Source of the DNA: Plasmodiophora brassicae
Taxonomy: Eukaryota > Endomyxa: Phytomyxea > Phytomyxea > Plasmodiophorida
NCBI GenBank assembly: GCA_036867785.1
Contig: CP145424.1
Coordinates: 558,001 to 622,000 of the forward strand
DNA length: 64,000 nt
Direction of reading: 5' to 3'
The translations under genes and the position numbers were made by a program. A model generated the notes under the pieces. The model searched no databases. It was given only the letters and a program-made list of their open reading frames with translations, and was not told the DNA's origin. Numbering within the stretch: the first letter of the stretch is position 1; each line of letters starts with the position of its first letter. Below are positions 1 to 11,071 of this stretch, one piece after another.

Positions 1-314
1 GTGCTCGAGGACCTGTTCGAAGACGAGTCTGGCGCGGCGGGGGCTGATGCCCAGCAACGACGACGTACGGCGGGCACAGTCGGCGAGTTCCCGGTCGTCA
101 TGAACGCGATCCTGGGAGGGCGCCGCGATTACCTAGGGCGCTGGCATTACACGTATTAGGTCAAAGGTACCTTGCGGCGGGCGAGATGCAGGCGGTGAGC
201 CCTGGCCACGGTTGTCAGGTCGGGATCGGCTGTGAAGTCCACATTGTACAGCCGTTCAACGCGGGTCTTCCTGTCCAGGAACGCGCTGGCCAGTTCCGAC
301 ACGCCGGATGCCAT
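1..314 (-). CDS. Unknown protein, 5' part (continues beyond the left edge)
   Basis: The minus strand reads as a two-exon gene start: ATG at 314, exon 1 at 171-314, a 38-nt GT-AG intron at 133-170, and exon 2 running off the window. The 92 visible residues begin MASGVSELASAFLDRK. They are charged and look helical, with a run of short basic segments. I recognise no domain. The join keeps frame and gives a protein-like composition, which supports it over the short plus-strand frame at 1-159. The gene is divergent from the AIM24-like gene, so the 500-bp gap between them probably holds both promoters. The function is unknown and most of the protein lies outside the window. Confidence 0.55.
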
Positions 315-817
315 TCCGGGTGCCCGGCGCTAGGTATATCAAGGCAATGTCACCTGCCGACCGTACCGCATCAGCATCCCTCCCCAGATATATCCAGCGC
401 ATTGGTCAGCAATACCCTGCCTCCAAAGGGTGACATTGGCAAGACGCGACAGTTGAGCCGCAACTGGCAGCCGCTTCGTAAGGCATCTAACAGACAGCTC
501 AGGCTAACAGATCGAGAGCTCGGTCAGGTCGTCGAGCAACGACATTCGACCTCGTCTAGCACGTGCAGGTTCTAGACGGGTCTGCTCAACGGCAACAGTC
601 GGTGTGACGAACGGTGCAGTATCACACCAAACGGCATCGGCTTCCACAAATAGATCGTGGCCCGTACAAGGTGGCGAGGCACCCGCCGCAGCGGGACCAT
701 TGTCACGTTACTGGCGGGGCGCCTTCCAACCCGGAAGGCCGTTGAGGGCCCCTGGCGGTGGCCGACTGGGCGGACGCCCACATATCGTGGGCACTGGCGG
801 TGAACGAAGATCACGAT
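315..817. other. Intergenic, divergent promoter region
   Basis: This lies between two divergent gene starts. I see only TATA-like AT-rich words near 331 and 386 and no convincing exon on either strand. Confidence 0.4.
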
Positions 818-2100
818 ATGGGCGACCAGTTCCATTCCGAGCTGGTGCCGCTGCAGGGGTTCGGCAATGTCGACGCCGTCCCTCAGCAACTGGAATACAA
901 TCTAACAGGGCGGCCGGCGTTCGCCATCGTCAATGTGTTCCTGCGCGGTCAGCAACGTGTTCTCGCATCTGCAGGTCAGAACCCGACCCTTGTTTATCGC
1001 ATGTACATAACGCGATCCGCTCGTAGGAAAGATGCAGTGGATGGACAGTAAGAATCGGCGTCTGTGGGGTTGCTGCTCGTGTTGATCTTGGAAGCGCCCA
1101 GGCGGCCTTCAGGTTGAGACGTCATGTCCCGACGGCGCTTGTGGGCGGTGCCTGGCCAAGGAGACGCTCTGCATGAACACATTCAATGTAGACTTCGCTC
1201 AGTACCGGGTCGGTTGTTGGCCGTAATCAAACACTACTGGTCAGGGCATCGGCGGTATCACGTTCGGCCTGAAAGAACCCGGCGACATTCTCCCGTTCGC
1301 CGTCGGGCCTGGCAACGGCTGGATCGTCAGCCACACGACGTTCGTCTGCGGCACCGACAACATCAAAGTCTCGGCCGCGTTTCCCGGGTGGGCACCTTGG
1401 GACGTTGCCAGCGAATCGTGTCTGACGTGTTCTGCTCCTGTAGCTGCATGATGGCTTGCTGTGGTGGAGAAGGGTTCTTCCTGACGCATGTGTCCATGAA
1501 GAACCATGGCGAAAGGTACTCATCGGGCATTGTACATTTAGACTGCCGATGAACATGCTATGGACCTCGTAGTGGGATGTTCTTTGCCGGCGGGTATGGA
1601 GAGATCATTCGGCACGACAGTATGCCTGCGTGTGCTTTCTTGCGTCAGCGCGTCAAACCGACTCAGGGGGGTGCTTCTAATTGTTAGTCCCGGCCGGCAA
1701 GACGATGTACATCGACAACGGTCTGTTCTTTGCAGTCCACGAGTCAACGAAATTCGAAATCGGTATGGGGGACACAGCTTGATGCGATCGGCACGGTCTG
1801 ACATGTGTGGGTTTCTGCAGGCATCCTCAACCTGAAGGTCTGTAGTCGCGAACAACGCTCGGGTTTGGTCCTGTCTCACCCAACGGTAGACATGCCTGTT
1901 CGGTCAGCAGGGATTCATCATGAAGTTCCATGGTCCATGCGCCCTGTTCACGCAAAGCCGGTAACCATCAGCCGTAATGGCGCACCGTCAGGCTGACGCG
2001 TCTGCACAGCGACCCGCGCATCTTCCGACAGTGCCAACGTGGCCCGCCAGGGCGGAGCAGGCGGGCAGGAGCGGCAGCCGCGGCCGGTGGTATCCAGTAA
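818..2100 (+). CDS. AIM24/DUF124 family protein
   Basis: This is a multi-exon gene with the beta-rich AIM24 (TRAP-like) fold. Markers in order are LEYNLTGRPAFAIVNVFL, then ASAGKMQWMDSKN across a 53-nt intron (976-1028), ETLCMNTF, GDILPFAVGPGNGWIVSHT, GGEGFFLTHV, PAGKTMYIDNGLFFAVHES and finally GFIMKFHGPCALFTQSR. That order matches the family from N- to C-terminus. The start at 818 (MGDQFHSEL) is the first ATG after an in-frame stop near 743. The last exon probably follows a 31-nt intron (1961-1991) and ends at 2100; without that splice the stop is at 1962-1964. Yeast Aim24 is mitochondrial, but no presequence is visible here, so location is open. Internal splice sites between 1200 and 1900 are approximate. 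Confidence 0.8.
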
Positions 2101-2404
2101 TCGAGATCACCGAAGGCCTACCCGTGATAGGCAATCGTTGCCCTTCAGTAAAACAACACGCGGGGCACCGACAAATGTTCAGGACCATGCTACTTGACTG
2201 ATAGCGTTGCAGTGCAACATTCCTCGTTCGCCTGCAGTACCAAGGATTTATGCTCGCGGGGAGGATGACCCGGCTAGTGTTCCCCGGCCGTGAGAACGAC
2301 CGGGGCCAGGGATCGCGAGACGCGACAAGTTAGTATACCACCTTGGGGTCGCGGGGAGCGGATCCGCTACGGACTCCGTGGCGGGGTGCAGCGCTGCCAC
2401 AGTC

Positions 2405-4056
2405 ATGCCGCCGTACCTGGTCTGGTTTGCGTCCTCGGATCGCAAGCACTTTGGTGACTTCAGGGTCGACGAGCTCCGTGGCCATCTCGACTATCTCGGC
2501 CTGCAGTCCGACGACGTACCGCGCGACTTGCACATTGTAGGCGCGCTGTATCACTGGCTGCCCCCAGCACGAGCTCACTGCCGTCTAGGACTGTCCGTAT
2601 GTCGTGGTGCCATTGCCAAACGACGAGGCATGTCGTGTCATTATGGAGCGCAGCGTACTGATCAACCGTATTGCTGAAGTTTACGCTTGTGGCCCATCTG
2701 TTGACGAGCTGCTCGAGCGCACCGCCGAGAGGTTTAAATTGCACCCAGAGCAATGCCCGGATGCATCGCAGTCGTTCTGCATGCGCATGCATTCGTTCGG
2801 TGTCTCGATGAAGGATACCGATGCGGTCAGCGTACTGTCTCGGTTCATGAACACGCTCCAATTCCAGGGAACGGTCCAGCTGAAGCGACCCGATTTCCAG
2901 TACGACGTCCTCTGCGATTACGGTACGAAATTGAGCGCTGCTCCTTCCGTAGTAGTTCGTACTGACATCTTCTAAAGGTCGACCTGACACTTCGACGACG
3001 AGACAGTTGAAGAAGGCGTTCTTCACACGCCTTGTCGCCGTCCGGGGAAAATCGATGAGGTTCTCGTTGAAGACCCGTATGGCGATGTGTGTAGCGGGAC
3101 CTTGAACCTCGGTGCTGACTCGTGTGGGGCAGGTGCGTACATCGGCCCGACGTCAACGGACCATCAGCTGGCGCAGTTGATGGCCATTCAAGTTCAGGCG
3201 CGCCCTAATGCCTTCATCTGCGATCCCTTCGCTGGTACGGGGTCTCTCCTTGTGGCCTGTGCGTACTTTGGAGCAAAGGTTCGAAACGTAAACGCCATCG
3301 TCTGGCCCCGGATCTGACGTCGGCGTGGAGCAGTGCGTTGGGTCTGATATCGACTGGAAAGTCGTGCACGGCAAAGACGGCGTCAACTTCAGGTCGAACT
3401 TCTCGCAGTACGAATTGCTTTGCCCTGACATTATCCGATCGGACAACTCCATACCGGTTGGTTCGGATGGTTACTGCCGATACTTCGTCGGTTATACTCA
3501 TCTCGATGTTCGTCGTAGGCATGGAGACACGACATGCGCTTCGATGGCATCATCACTGATCCGCCGTACGGGATTCGAGCCGGGTTCGTCTGTCGTCGTG
3601 GTACTGTGTGGCGTTGTGCTAACGTTCGGCCCGACAGTGCTCGTAAGGCGGGCCAGCGCCGCGAGGCACATCGACGGACAGTCGACACGCGATAGTACGT
3701 CCTCCCCTGCTTAGGCATTCGGATTCGCCTGCTGATGGTTGCATTAGTTTCGAATCGCACTATGCGCCCACACAGCACTACGATCCTGTCGATGTCATGA
3801 GGGACCTGCTGGATATGGCTGCAAGGCATTTACGACTTGGTACCTCACAGCCGAGTTCACTGCTGGACCCAATCTGAGCGTTTGCCCGTTCCCAGGCGCG
3901 CGGCTCGTATACCTTCTACCGGCAACCGCCGACTTCGACCCGGTGGTGGACCTCCCGAGTCACCCGTCGCTGACCTGCGTTGCGAACTCGGAGCAACTGT
4001 GTGCAGGAGGTCTATGTCGACGCCTGATAACCATGGTGAAAACATCGGACCCCTAA
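2405..4056 (+). CDS. TRMT11: tRNA (guanine10-N2)-methyltransferase catalytic subunit
   Basis: This is the catalytic subunit that methylates N2 of G10 in tRNA, normally working with TRMT112. The N-terminus (MPPYLVWFASSDRKHFGDF) and the THUMP-like region lead to the SAM-binding motif ICDPFAGTGSLLVACAYFGA, then GSDIDWKVVHG, and the catalytic IITDPPYGIRAG. The end (RLVYLLPAT, LPSHPSL, LCRRLITMVKTSDP) matches the family C-terminus. Introns of about 52-62 nt were placed at 2537-2588, 2923-2977, 3077-3132, 3279-3333 and 3457-3518, with further ones near 3584, 3700 and 3840. Each join restores the homologous reading. The DPPY motif and glycine-rich loop are intact, so the enzyme should be active. Confidence 0.9.
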
Positions 4057-4241
4057 ACGACCCATTCACCTGGAATGCTACCGTCTGCTACGTCCCGCGT
4101 AGGAGGTGTACAAATCGAAATGTTGTCCCATACACTGTGTGGCTTCTTTGGGCCTGCAAGAAGGCCATGCAGAGGGCGCAGCGATGTAGCCTGTGCAGAG
4201 CAGGCGCGTACTGCTCTGTGGAGGCGGGACCAGTGGCGCTT

Positions 4242-4275
4242 CAAGAAAGTCTGCAAACACGTGCAGACTTTCTTG
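4242..4275. repeat. Perfect inverted repeat, 14-bp arms
   Basis: CAAGAAAGTCTGCA at 4242-4255 is followed by a 6-nt loop and its exact reverse complement at 4262-4275. It lies between the end of TRMT11 and the decayed PAS fragment, outside any supported gene. Function unknown. Confidence 0.85.
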
Positions 4276-4349
4276 TGGGGCCGCTGCATCCCTTCGAAAC
4301 CTCGGTCCGCTGATGAGGTCGTTTCAGACGGCTCTGCTGCTACCCTCGG

Positions 4350-4500
4350 GTTCACGGGTAATGGGGAGCGTGTTTTATATGGTCTGAAGGAGGGTACCGA
4401 GATCCCCATTGCCACCAGCGCACACATTATCAACGAGGGCAGCAACACGGACGCTCTGCCGATGCCGACATCGCTCAATGGCATCACCGAAGCGCGATGC
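4350..4500 (+). pseudogene. Relic of a PAS-domain histidine kinase
   Basis: The plus strand reads GERVLYGLKEGTEIPIA, then AHIINEG and a trailing GITEA. The second PAS domain of the kinases at 9-16 kb reads GERTLYGLKKDGTEFAIA, then LNVINGN and DMTEKIE. The match covers about 45 residues and includes a lost codon (KKDG to KEG). Upstream there is no matching PAS start, and downstream there is no H-box. It therefore looks like a short decayed copy, stranded from the intact array by two unrelated genes. Boundaries are approximate. Confidence 0.6.
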
Positions 4501-4635
4501 CACATCGGAAGGCGCTCCCCGATCATTTGCACTCGCAGCCACTGCTACCGGAGACGCCAGGGTGCTCTGCCTCAGCAGTACCTGGCGAAACTGTACCCAA
4601 CCACTGCCAATCCAAACTGTAACGACGTCCTAGGT

Positions 4636-6762
4636 TTAGGTCCACGTGCTCCAATCGGTATCGCTTTCCTGTTGGGTGTACGCGCCCTGGTTGTACTTGT
4701 CTCTGTCGGGTTGCCGCCGTCGACCTTTCCCTGAGATGGCGTTTTCAACGCTGCTGGGTGCCAACGGCTGATCAGCAACGGAGTAGGGCAGATGAAAGTA
4801 CGTCGGGATCGCCGGTGCTTGTTTCGGATTGGAAATACTCGACAGTGTAGGGGCAATGCCCGGGTTCGGTAGGACGCTGGTCGCCACCGCGGACGACGGT
4901 GCCCGGTCGCGGGAGCAAACGATGACAAGCAGGACGGCGATCACGAGCATGCCGACAACGCTAAGTACAACCACCATGGTGGTCGTCGTGAAGAACGACC
5001 TGTTGGACGTCGACGGGGACGACGTCGGCGACGCTTTCGGATTCACCACTATCACGTCACCCAGGCTGCTCGAGGAAGACACTATCGCCGGCGACGACTT
5101 GACGAGCGCGTGCGGGGCCGGCGACGACTTGACGAGCGCCTGCAGGGCCGGCGACGACTTGACGAGCGCTGGCGACGATTTGACGAGCGCCTGCGGGGCC
5201 GGCGTTGGCATCGTCCTTGATGGTGACAGCCCGCCGGTTGTCCTCCGACGCACAGCAGACGTCCTAGGGCGCCCTAGGCGAGTCGTTGAGCGCGACGCAG
5301 TCGCTGTGCTGACACGCGGCCGTGAGCTTGTCGACTTCTTCTTCCTCGTATGCGTCGTGCTTCGGGACACCGCAGGATGACGCGATGAAGTTCGCGATCT
5401 CGGCGGAACCGATGAAGGAGCTGGGCGGCGACTAGGTGGCTTCGATGTGGACGGCATTGGGCACAGGGGCAACTGTGGGTACGACGTTGCGAGCAATGGC
5501 GGCGGGACCGGGACACACTTGCCGACTCCCGCGTTCATGGTCAGCCACCTGTAGGCTCTCCCGGTCAGGCAATGCCAGGTCACGTGCGACGCTTGCACGC
5601 ACACGTTCACCAGCACAGGGTTGAACTTGAACAGATCCCAGGGCATCGTGGCGATGTTGTTGTGAGACAGGTCCCTGCATTCGGGTTGGGGTCAACCTGT
5701 GCACCAACGGTACGGAGGGTACACGTACACAGAGTTTAACGACGCCAGACTGTCGAAAAAGTGTGCCGGTACTGCCGTCAGCTTGTTATCAGAGAACGAC
5801 CTGTGCCTGCTTTAGGCGGTACCACGCACGACACGACGAAGGATCTTTGAAGTCTTACACGATGGTCAGCAGAGTGATGCCGTTGAACAAGCTGACCGGC
5901 AGAGACGTCAGAGAATTGTATCCCAGCAATCTGCGACGTCCAGAATCAGTCCACAGTGTACCGCTTTGATTGGTGCGAGCTCATCCGCCTTACAAAGTAT
6001 TCAGCTGCGGAAGGGGTGAAAACATGTTCGCCGATACGATGGTGAATTTGTTCCATGTCAGATCCCTGGCACGTCAGTCAGGAGCTAGGATTATTGTGTG
6101 ATGAGCCAGCATCCGCTACAGGTACGTCAAAGACGGCATGGCAGAGAACGTCGTAGCCGTTATGGCCGGGATCGAGTTACCGTTCAGCGACCTGCAGTGT
6201 ACGTGTCATGGACGGGTCGGATGGACGTGTCCATTCGTGACCGACAGAGATGTTATAATAGGCAGGTTGGCGAAAATCCCGGTCGGTATCGTTCCGATCC
6301 AGTTGTTTGACAGCGCTCTGCACAGGTACGTGAGTGACCTGGCTGAGTGGGATTCCGAACAGGGAACCGTACGTACAGTGTGGTCATGGCCGTCAGCGCA
6401 TCGAAGGCCTGCGCGGCAACTTGCTGGATGTTGTTATTGCTGAGATCCCTGCGTCTATCCGATCAGCGGGCGTTTTCCCAGCACGCAATGCACACGGTTA
6501 CACTGTCGTGATGGACGACACGTCCAGCCCTTGGAACCAGGACGACGTTATCGTTCCCGTTATCGCTAAATTTGTCAGGGTGCTGGCACCACGCAACGTT
6601 ACGCCCTGTATTCGTCATTGTCCGTTCGGCGGCCTACATCTGTCCATTGGACGGGCACGGCGACGCTGGAGCGTACCAGGTACACACGTTCCCGGTCGCC
6701 CATGCCGGCACCGCCAGCAGGAACGCAATGATCCCAAACGGCATCCCTAGGTGCAGCGCCAT
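4636..6762 (-). CDS. Leucine-rich repeat single-pass membrane receptor
   Basis: The ATG at 6762 opens a signal peptide (MALHLGMPFGIIAFLLAVPA). An LRR cap exon (ITGTITSSWFQGLD) follows, then seven 24-residue LRRs such as VDLSNNNIQQVAAQAF and LALSNNWIGTIPTGIF. Next come a cysteine-bearing C-cap (GVGKC, ASSCGVPKHD, TAACQHSDC), a Ser/Pro stalk with four ALVKSSPA-type repeats, a membrane helix (MVVVLSVVGMLVIAVLLVIVC) and a cytoplasmic tail of about 90 residues ending WSTWT at 4636. The tail has no kinase or TIR domain, so signalling would need a partner. The splice leaving exon 1 and the one leaving the C-cap (near 5280) are ambiguous. Topology and LRR content are secure; ligand and role are unknown. 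Confidence 0.8.
5092..5210. repeat. 30-nt tandem repeat coding the receptor stalk
   Basis: Units containing GACGACTTGACGAGCGC recur about four times, one of them shortened. On the minus strand they encode ALVKSSPA-type repeats between the LRR domain and the membrane helix. Confidence 0.8.
5603..6448 (-). repeat. Array of seven 72-nt exons, one LRR each
   Basis: Seven consecutive exons (first 6377-6448, last 5603-5674) are each 72 nt. Each starts with one base and ends with two bases of the same aliphatic codon just before the LxxN core. All flanking introns are phase 2, and each exon encodes exactly 24 residues. Confidence 0.8.
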
Positions 6763-7143
6763 GTGGTCTCCTTCCTGGCGAAGGGGGGTAGGGTACACAC
6801 AGGCGATCCGGACACAAAAATCCTGCTGCCTGCTGAACATGTGGGGATGCTCCTGTACGACTGAACGGCGTCGAACTCTGGTACCGGGATCAGTCCTGGG
6901 ATTAATAGTACGCCGCGGTTTTGACGGGGCACCGTTGTATTGGTCTGCTGCGATGCAAGAACGAACACGGCAAGCGGACCACGGCTACCGGCGCTGCCAA
7001 GCAAGACGGGCAATCCGTCGCGTTACTTCGACCCACGGCACCCACTCCGCAGGTGCACGGTCGACTCACCCCGTCCCGCGCAGCGTCTATTTCCGGCGTC
7101 GCTTGATCGCGCAGACCGCAGTTCTGGACGCACCTTGGCGACA
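6763..7143. other. Intergenic between divergent membrane-protein genes
   Basis: About 380 bp separate the LRR receptor start (minus) and the PA-domain protein start (plus). No exon or clear regulatory site was recognised. Confidence 0.4.
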
Positions 7144-8751
7144 ATGCCGGCGACGTCGTTGCTGTCCATCGCCTGCACCGTCTTTGGTCCGCACTGCCAA
7201 TGATTGAACGGTCCGTCAGCGCGCTGACTTATTCTTTAGTAATGGCGGCGTTCGGGAGCGTTGTACTCCCCAACAGGCGAACAGGTGGCCGCCTGTCGTT
7301 CCACAGCCCGGCGGCGTCCCGGTTTCTCGGCCCGCAAGTCGACGACCATCTGGGACCCGTCTCGCTTCGGGTCTACGTTTTCCGTGGTGACGCGTGTAAC
7401 CCCAGCGACATCGACGCGAACCTCGTTCGCAATCGTGCCGTCGTCATGACCGGCAATCGGGCCTGTAGCTTCACACAGCGGTTCGCCAACTTCGCGTCGA
7501 AAGGCGCCGCCGCCGTTCTAGGTATACAACGGCCACGCCGGAAGTCCTGCGTGCGACGCTGACCCCCCACGTTCGCTGTCGACAGTTAAGGCGGCCACGG
7601 GCACCCAGCCGGGTCGATACGTGCACTTCCGGGACGGCTCCGAATCCGGTTGGCATCGTCGGCACCCGATGCTTTTCGTCGAGGTCGACTACGCCCGCAG
7701 CGTCGTCGAGGACGCGGAATCCCCAGCGGGTCTGACCGTCCAGATCACGGTCGACAACAACGAATGGGTCGACGCGTTCGCGTCCTGGCCCTACCAGGCC
7801 TTCGTACGATGGATCCCGGCGCTCGTCTTTGGCGTCGCTGGCGTCGCCGGCGTCTATTTCCTCGTCGTTCACCTCCTGTTGATCAACGACCGTTTTCTGG
7901 CGAAGACCGTCGCGAAACGACGGACGTGGCGTCGTCGCGTTGCGTTTGCTACGAGCGCCCTCGTTAACGGCCACCTTGTCGCGCTAGTCCTCGAGATGGT
8001 GTCATCCTTCGCCATGGCCGTCGTCATGGGCGTCACCGGGTTCTACTCGACGTCGAACGCGCCCGCCTGGGTGACGCTATTCTTCCACATGCAACTGTCC
8101 GGGTGGGCGTTCGTTGCCACGTTCCTGTCGTCGATCTTCTGGGCGCAGCGCCTGGAGAAGATCATCCCGGGGCGCAAGTGGTGCATCACTGGCATGCTTC
8201 GCGGCGAGCACCCCCGCGCCAGCGCCATCGTCTGCCTTGTGATCTTCCTGCTCGAGGTCGCCATCGACGTCTCGTACATCACGTACCAGAGCTGGAGGTC
8301 GAGATGGTCGCCGTTCATGCCGTTGCCGCAGCTGGCCGCCGGCATCTTCGCGCTCGTCGAGCTGATCCTGGGAGTGAACTTCCTGGTCGGCACTGTCCGG
8401 TACCTGTACGAGGTGTCGAAGACGACGATCGCGCAGCGGGACACCGGCGTGCACCGCGTCCTGCGTCGTGTCTGGTGGTGCGCGTTCCTGATCGGCCTGT
8501 CGATGATGTCGTACGTGATCTGCGGCATCGTCATGGTCGCCTGCTACAGGTGGTTCTGGGCACCAACCGGATGGACTGTGGTCTGGGGCGCCGGATCCAT
8601 CGCCAGGGCCACTGGCGGCCTAGCCCGCGTCTTCATGTTCCAGCCCCGTCGACGAGGCCGATCGGCACACTCGCAGCCAGGGTACCTGAACTCCCAGCGG
8701 AGACCGACGTCACTCGGGGCCATGTCCGCACACACAACCTCACAGGCATAG
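7144..8751 (+). CDS. PA-domain seven-helix membrane protein
   Basis: The ATG at 7144 starts a signal peptide split by a 53-nt intron (7187-7239): MPATSLLSIACTVF joined to VMAAFGSVV. The ectodomain contains a protease-associated (PA) domain motif, NRAVVMTGNRACSFTQRF followed by ASKGAAAVL. After a second intron (7523-7585) come about 50 extracellular residues and seven predicted helices: WIPALVFGVAGVAGVYFLVV, ALVNGHLVALVLEMV, a segment near WVTLFFHMQLSGWAF, AIVCLVIFLLEVAI, AAGIFALVELILGVNFL, FLIGLSMMSYVICGIVMV and a weaker last one near WTVVWGAGS. The short Ser/Arg-rich tail ends at 8751. PA domains usually sit on proteases or sorting receptors; I see no catalytic motif. It resembles an orphan seven-helix receptor, family not recognised. 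Confidence 0.75.
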
Positions 8752-8831
8752 AACGTAATGGACTTCACATCATATACTACCTATACGAGTCGGGACATTA
8801 ATAGGTGCCCTCCTCGTTGAACGACGAACGC

Positions 8832-8839
8832 TATAAATA
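8832..8839 (+). promoter_or_regulatory. TATA box of the first hybrid kinase
   Basis: TATAAATA lies 52 nt before the ATG at 8884, followed directly by GCAGGC. The same ATAAATAGCAGGC string occurs upstream of the third kinase. Confidence 0.55.
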
Positions 8840-8883
8840 GCAGGCCATTTCCACCACCCGGCGACAGCACGCACCGGAGGACG

Positions 8884-11071
8884 ATGGCGCACCGCACGGT
8901 GTTCTCGAAGATCGGCTCCCTCTTGCCGCCTAAGCGACGGAGCCGGCTCGACCCGGCCAAGGAGCAGTCGCCGGTATGTTTGGCGGTCGGGCAGGTGTTC
9001 GAGGCCTCGTCGAACGCAATGGTCATCGTCGACAAGGGCGGGAACATTGTCGTGGCGAACGGGACTGCCGAGGACCTGTTCCAGTACGGACGCGGTGAGC
9101 TGGTCGGCAGCAACGTCAACGTGCTGGTGCCCAGCCGTTTCGCGGCGTCCCATCCGCTGGCGGTTGCCGCGTTCATGACGAACCCTTGCTCTCTGCCGAT
9201 TGGCATCGGGCGCGACGTGTGCGGCGTAAGGAAAGACGGCACGGAGATCCCGCTGGAGATCAGCCTGAGCCCTATCAAGGTCCAGGACGACGTCTTCATG
9301 GCTGCAGTCATTGCCGACATCACCGAGCGCAAACGCGGCGAGCGAATGTTCCGGATTGCCGTTGAAGCATCGACGACGGCCATGATCATGGTGGACGCCG
9401 CCATGCGGATCGTACTGGTGAACGCGAGGACGGAAGCGCTGTTCCAGTTCGCGCGAGCTGAAATGATCGGTAACGACCTGAACTTGGTGATCCCTGAGCG
9501 GTTCCAGGAACATATTGCCCTGCTGGTGCACGAACCGACGACAACGACCGCTGTCGGCAAGCGATCAGAGCGGACCCTATTCGGGTTGAAGAAGGATGGC
9601 ACGGAGGTCGCGATTGCCGTCGGCGTGAACGTGATCAACGCCAACGATGCTGGTGGCGACGATACGTTGGTGTTGATATCGGTCACGGACCTCACCGAGA
9701 AGATCGAGATGGAGAACCTGATCAAGTCCAACCAGGTCGCACTCGAGGCATCGCGCCTGAAGTCGACCTTCCTGGCCAACATGAGCCACGAAATTCGGAC
9801 GCCACTCAGCGGGATCAGTACGTCCGCATGCCAGCCGCGTATCTCATGACCAGACAGTGACCAGTGGTGCAGTGACGACCGTCGACCTTCTGTCGTCCAC
9901 CGACCTCTCCGACGAACAACGCCAGTACGTGGGCATGATGCAGGAATCATCGCGGACGCTGACGGGCATTCTGAACAATGTCCTCGACCTGTCCAAGATC
10001 GAAGCCGGCAAGGCCGAAATGGAATTCGTCGGGTTCGACCTGTGCGAGCTGGTCCAGAACCAGCGCGCTCTGGTTCGTCACCGTCTGGCAGATCGCGGCG
10101 TGTCTTTCCATGTGTCGTCCCCGGCGACACCCGTTATCGTCGTCACCGACGAGGTCAAGGTTCGCCAGATACTGCTCAACGTTCTCGATAACGCCGTCAA
10201 GTTCACTGGGGACGACGGCTGCATAACGCTCCGTCTGGACGTCGTGGATCCCGTCAACGGCGTGAAACCTTTGCTGCCACCGAGCGCGCCTGACCAGCTG
10301 TCGTCGTCGTCGTCGTCGTCCAACGTTGTCACCGTCAGCCTGTCTGTCTCGGATACTGGGATTGGTATGCCTCTGGACGCCATGGACGACCTGTTCTCCG
10401 ACTTCTACCAAGCCGATCAGAGCACAACGAGGCGTTATGGCGGCACCGGGCTCGGCCTGGCGATCTGCCAGAAACTGGTCCACATGCTGGGCGGGGCGAT
10501 TTCGGTCCAGTCCGAAGAGGGCAAAGGAACGACCTTTGTGATCACGTTGGCGTTTCTGCGCGTCAATGGCAGGGCAGGGCTGCCCAGCGCTCAGACGTGC
10601 GATGTCTGTGATCGTGACACCGAACGTGAGGACGGCGTGCAGGGTCGCCAGTCGGACGAGGCCTGGCATCGTGCCGAGGCGCCACTACGTATCCTCGTCG
10701 TCGAGGACAACGATGTCAATCGCGCCATCTTGCGGCGCGTCCTGGAGAAGTTCGGGCACAACGTGGAAGTCGCGAACGATGGGATGCAGGCGGTGTCGGT
10801 GCTGGCGAACCCCATCCAGTTCGACGTGGTGTTCATGGACTGTCAGATGCCGACCATGGACGGGTACGAAGCGACCAGGATCATTCGTGCGATGCCTCAT
10901 CGGAAGACGCTCCCCATTGTCGCGCTGACGGCCAGCGCCATCAAAGGCGACAGGGAACGCTGCTTGGCAGCCGGAATGAACGACTATCTGACAAAGCCGA
11001 TCCGCATCGACAAGCTGAAACAGACGATCAACGCTGTCCGACCAGTTGCGGGGCCGGTATCACCACATTAA
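8884..11071 (+). CDS. Hybrid histidine kinase 1 (PAS-PAS-HisKA-HATPase-REC)
   Basis: A two-exon gene (intron 9818-9872) encodes about 710 residues. PAS 1 starts near residue 40 (SSNAMVIVDKGGNIVV) and PAS 2 near 155 (MFRIAVEASTTAMIMVD). The H-box MSHEIRTPLSGI holds the phospho-accepting His and is split by the intron. ATPase motifs follow: N-box ILLNVLDNAVKFT, G1 SDTGIGM and G2 GTGLGLAI. A receiver starts near 583 (LVVEDNDVNRAIL) with FMDCQMPTMDG carrying the acceptor Asp and LTKPIR near the end. No membrane segment is seen, so it is probably a soluble sensor acting through autophosphorylation and internal phosphorelay to an unlinked phosphotransfer protein. A Ser run from a TCG repeat sits near 10302. 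All catalytic motifs look intact. Confidence 0.93.

Noticed and set aside
5092-5210. CRISPR-like or satellite array
   Set aside because: The repeats are contiguous, coding and in frame as ALVKSSPA-type units of the receptor stalk, with no spacers.
8781-10130. Long minus-strand frame (449 codons) opposite kinase 1, with similar ones opposite kinases 2 and 3
   Set aside because: These are antisense shadows caused by GC-rich codon bias. They contain no domain, and the sense strand carries complete kinase motifs.
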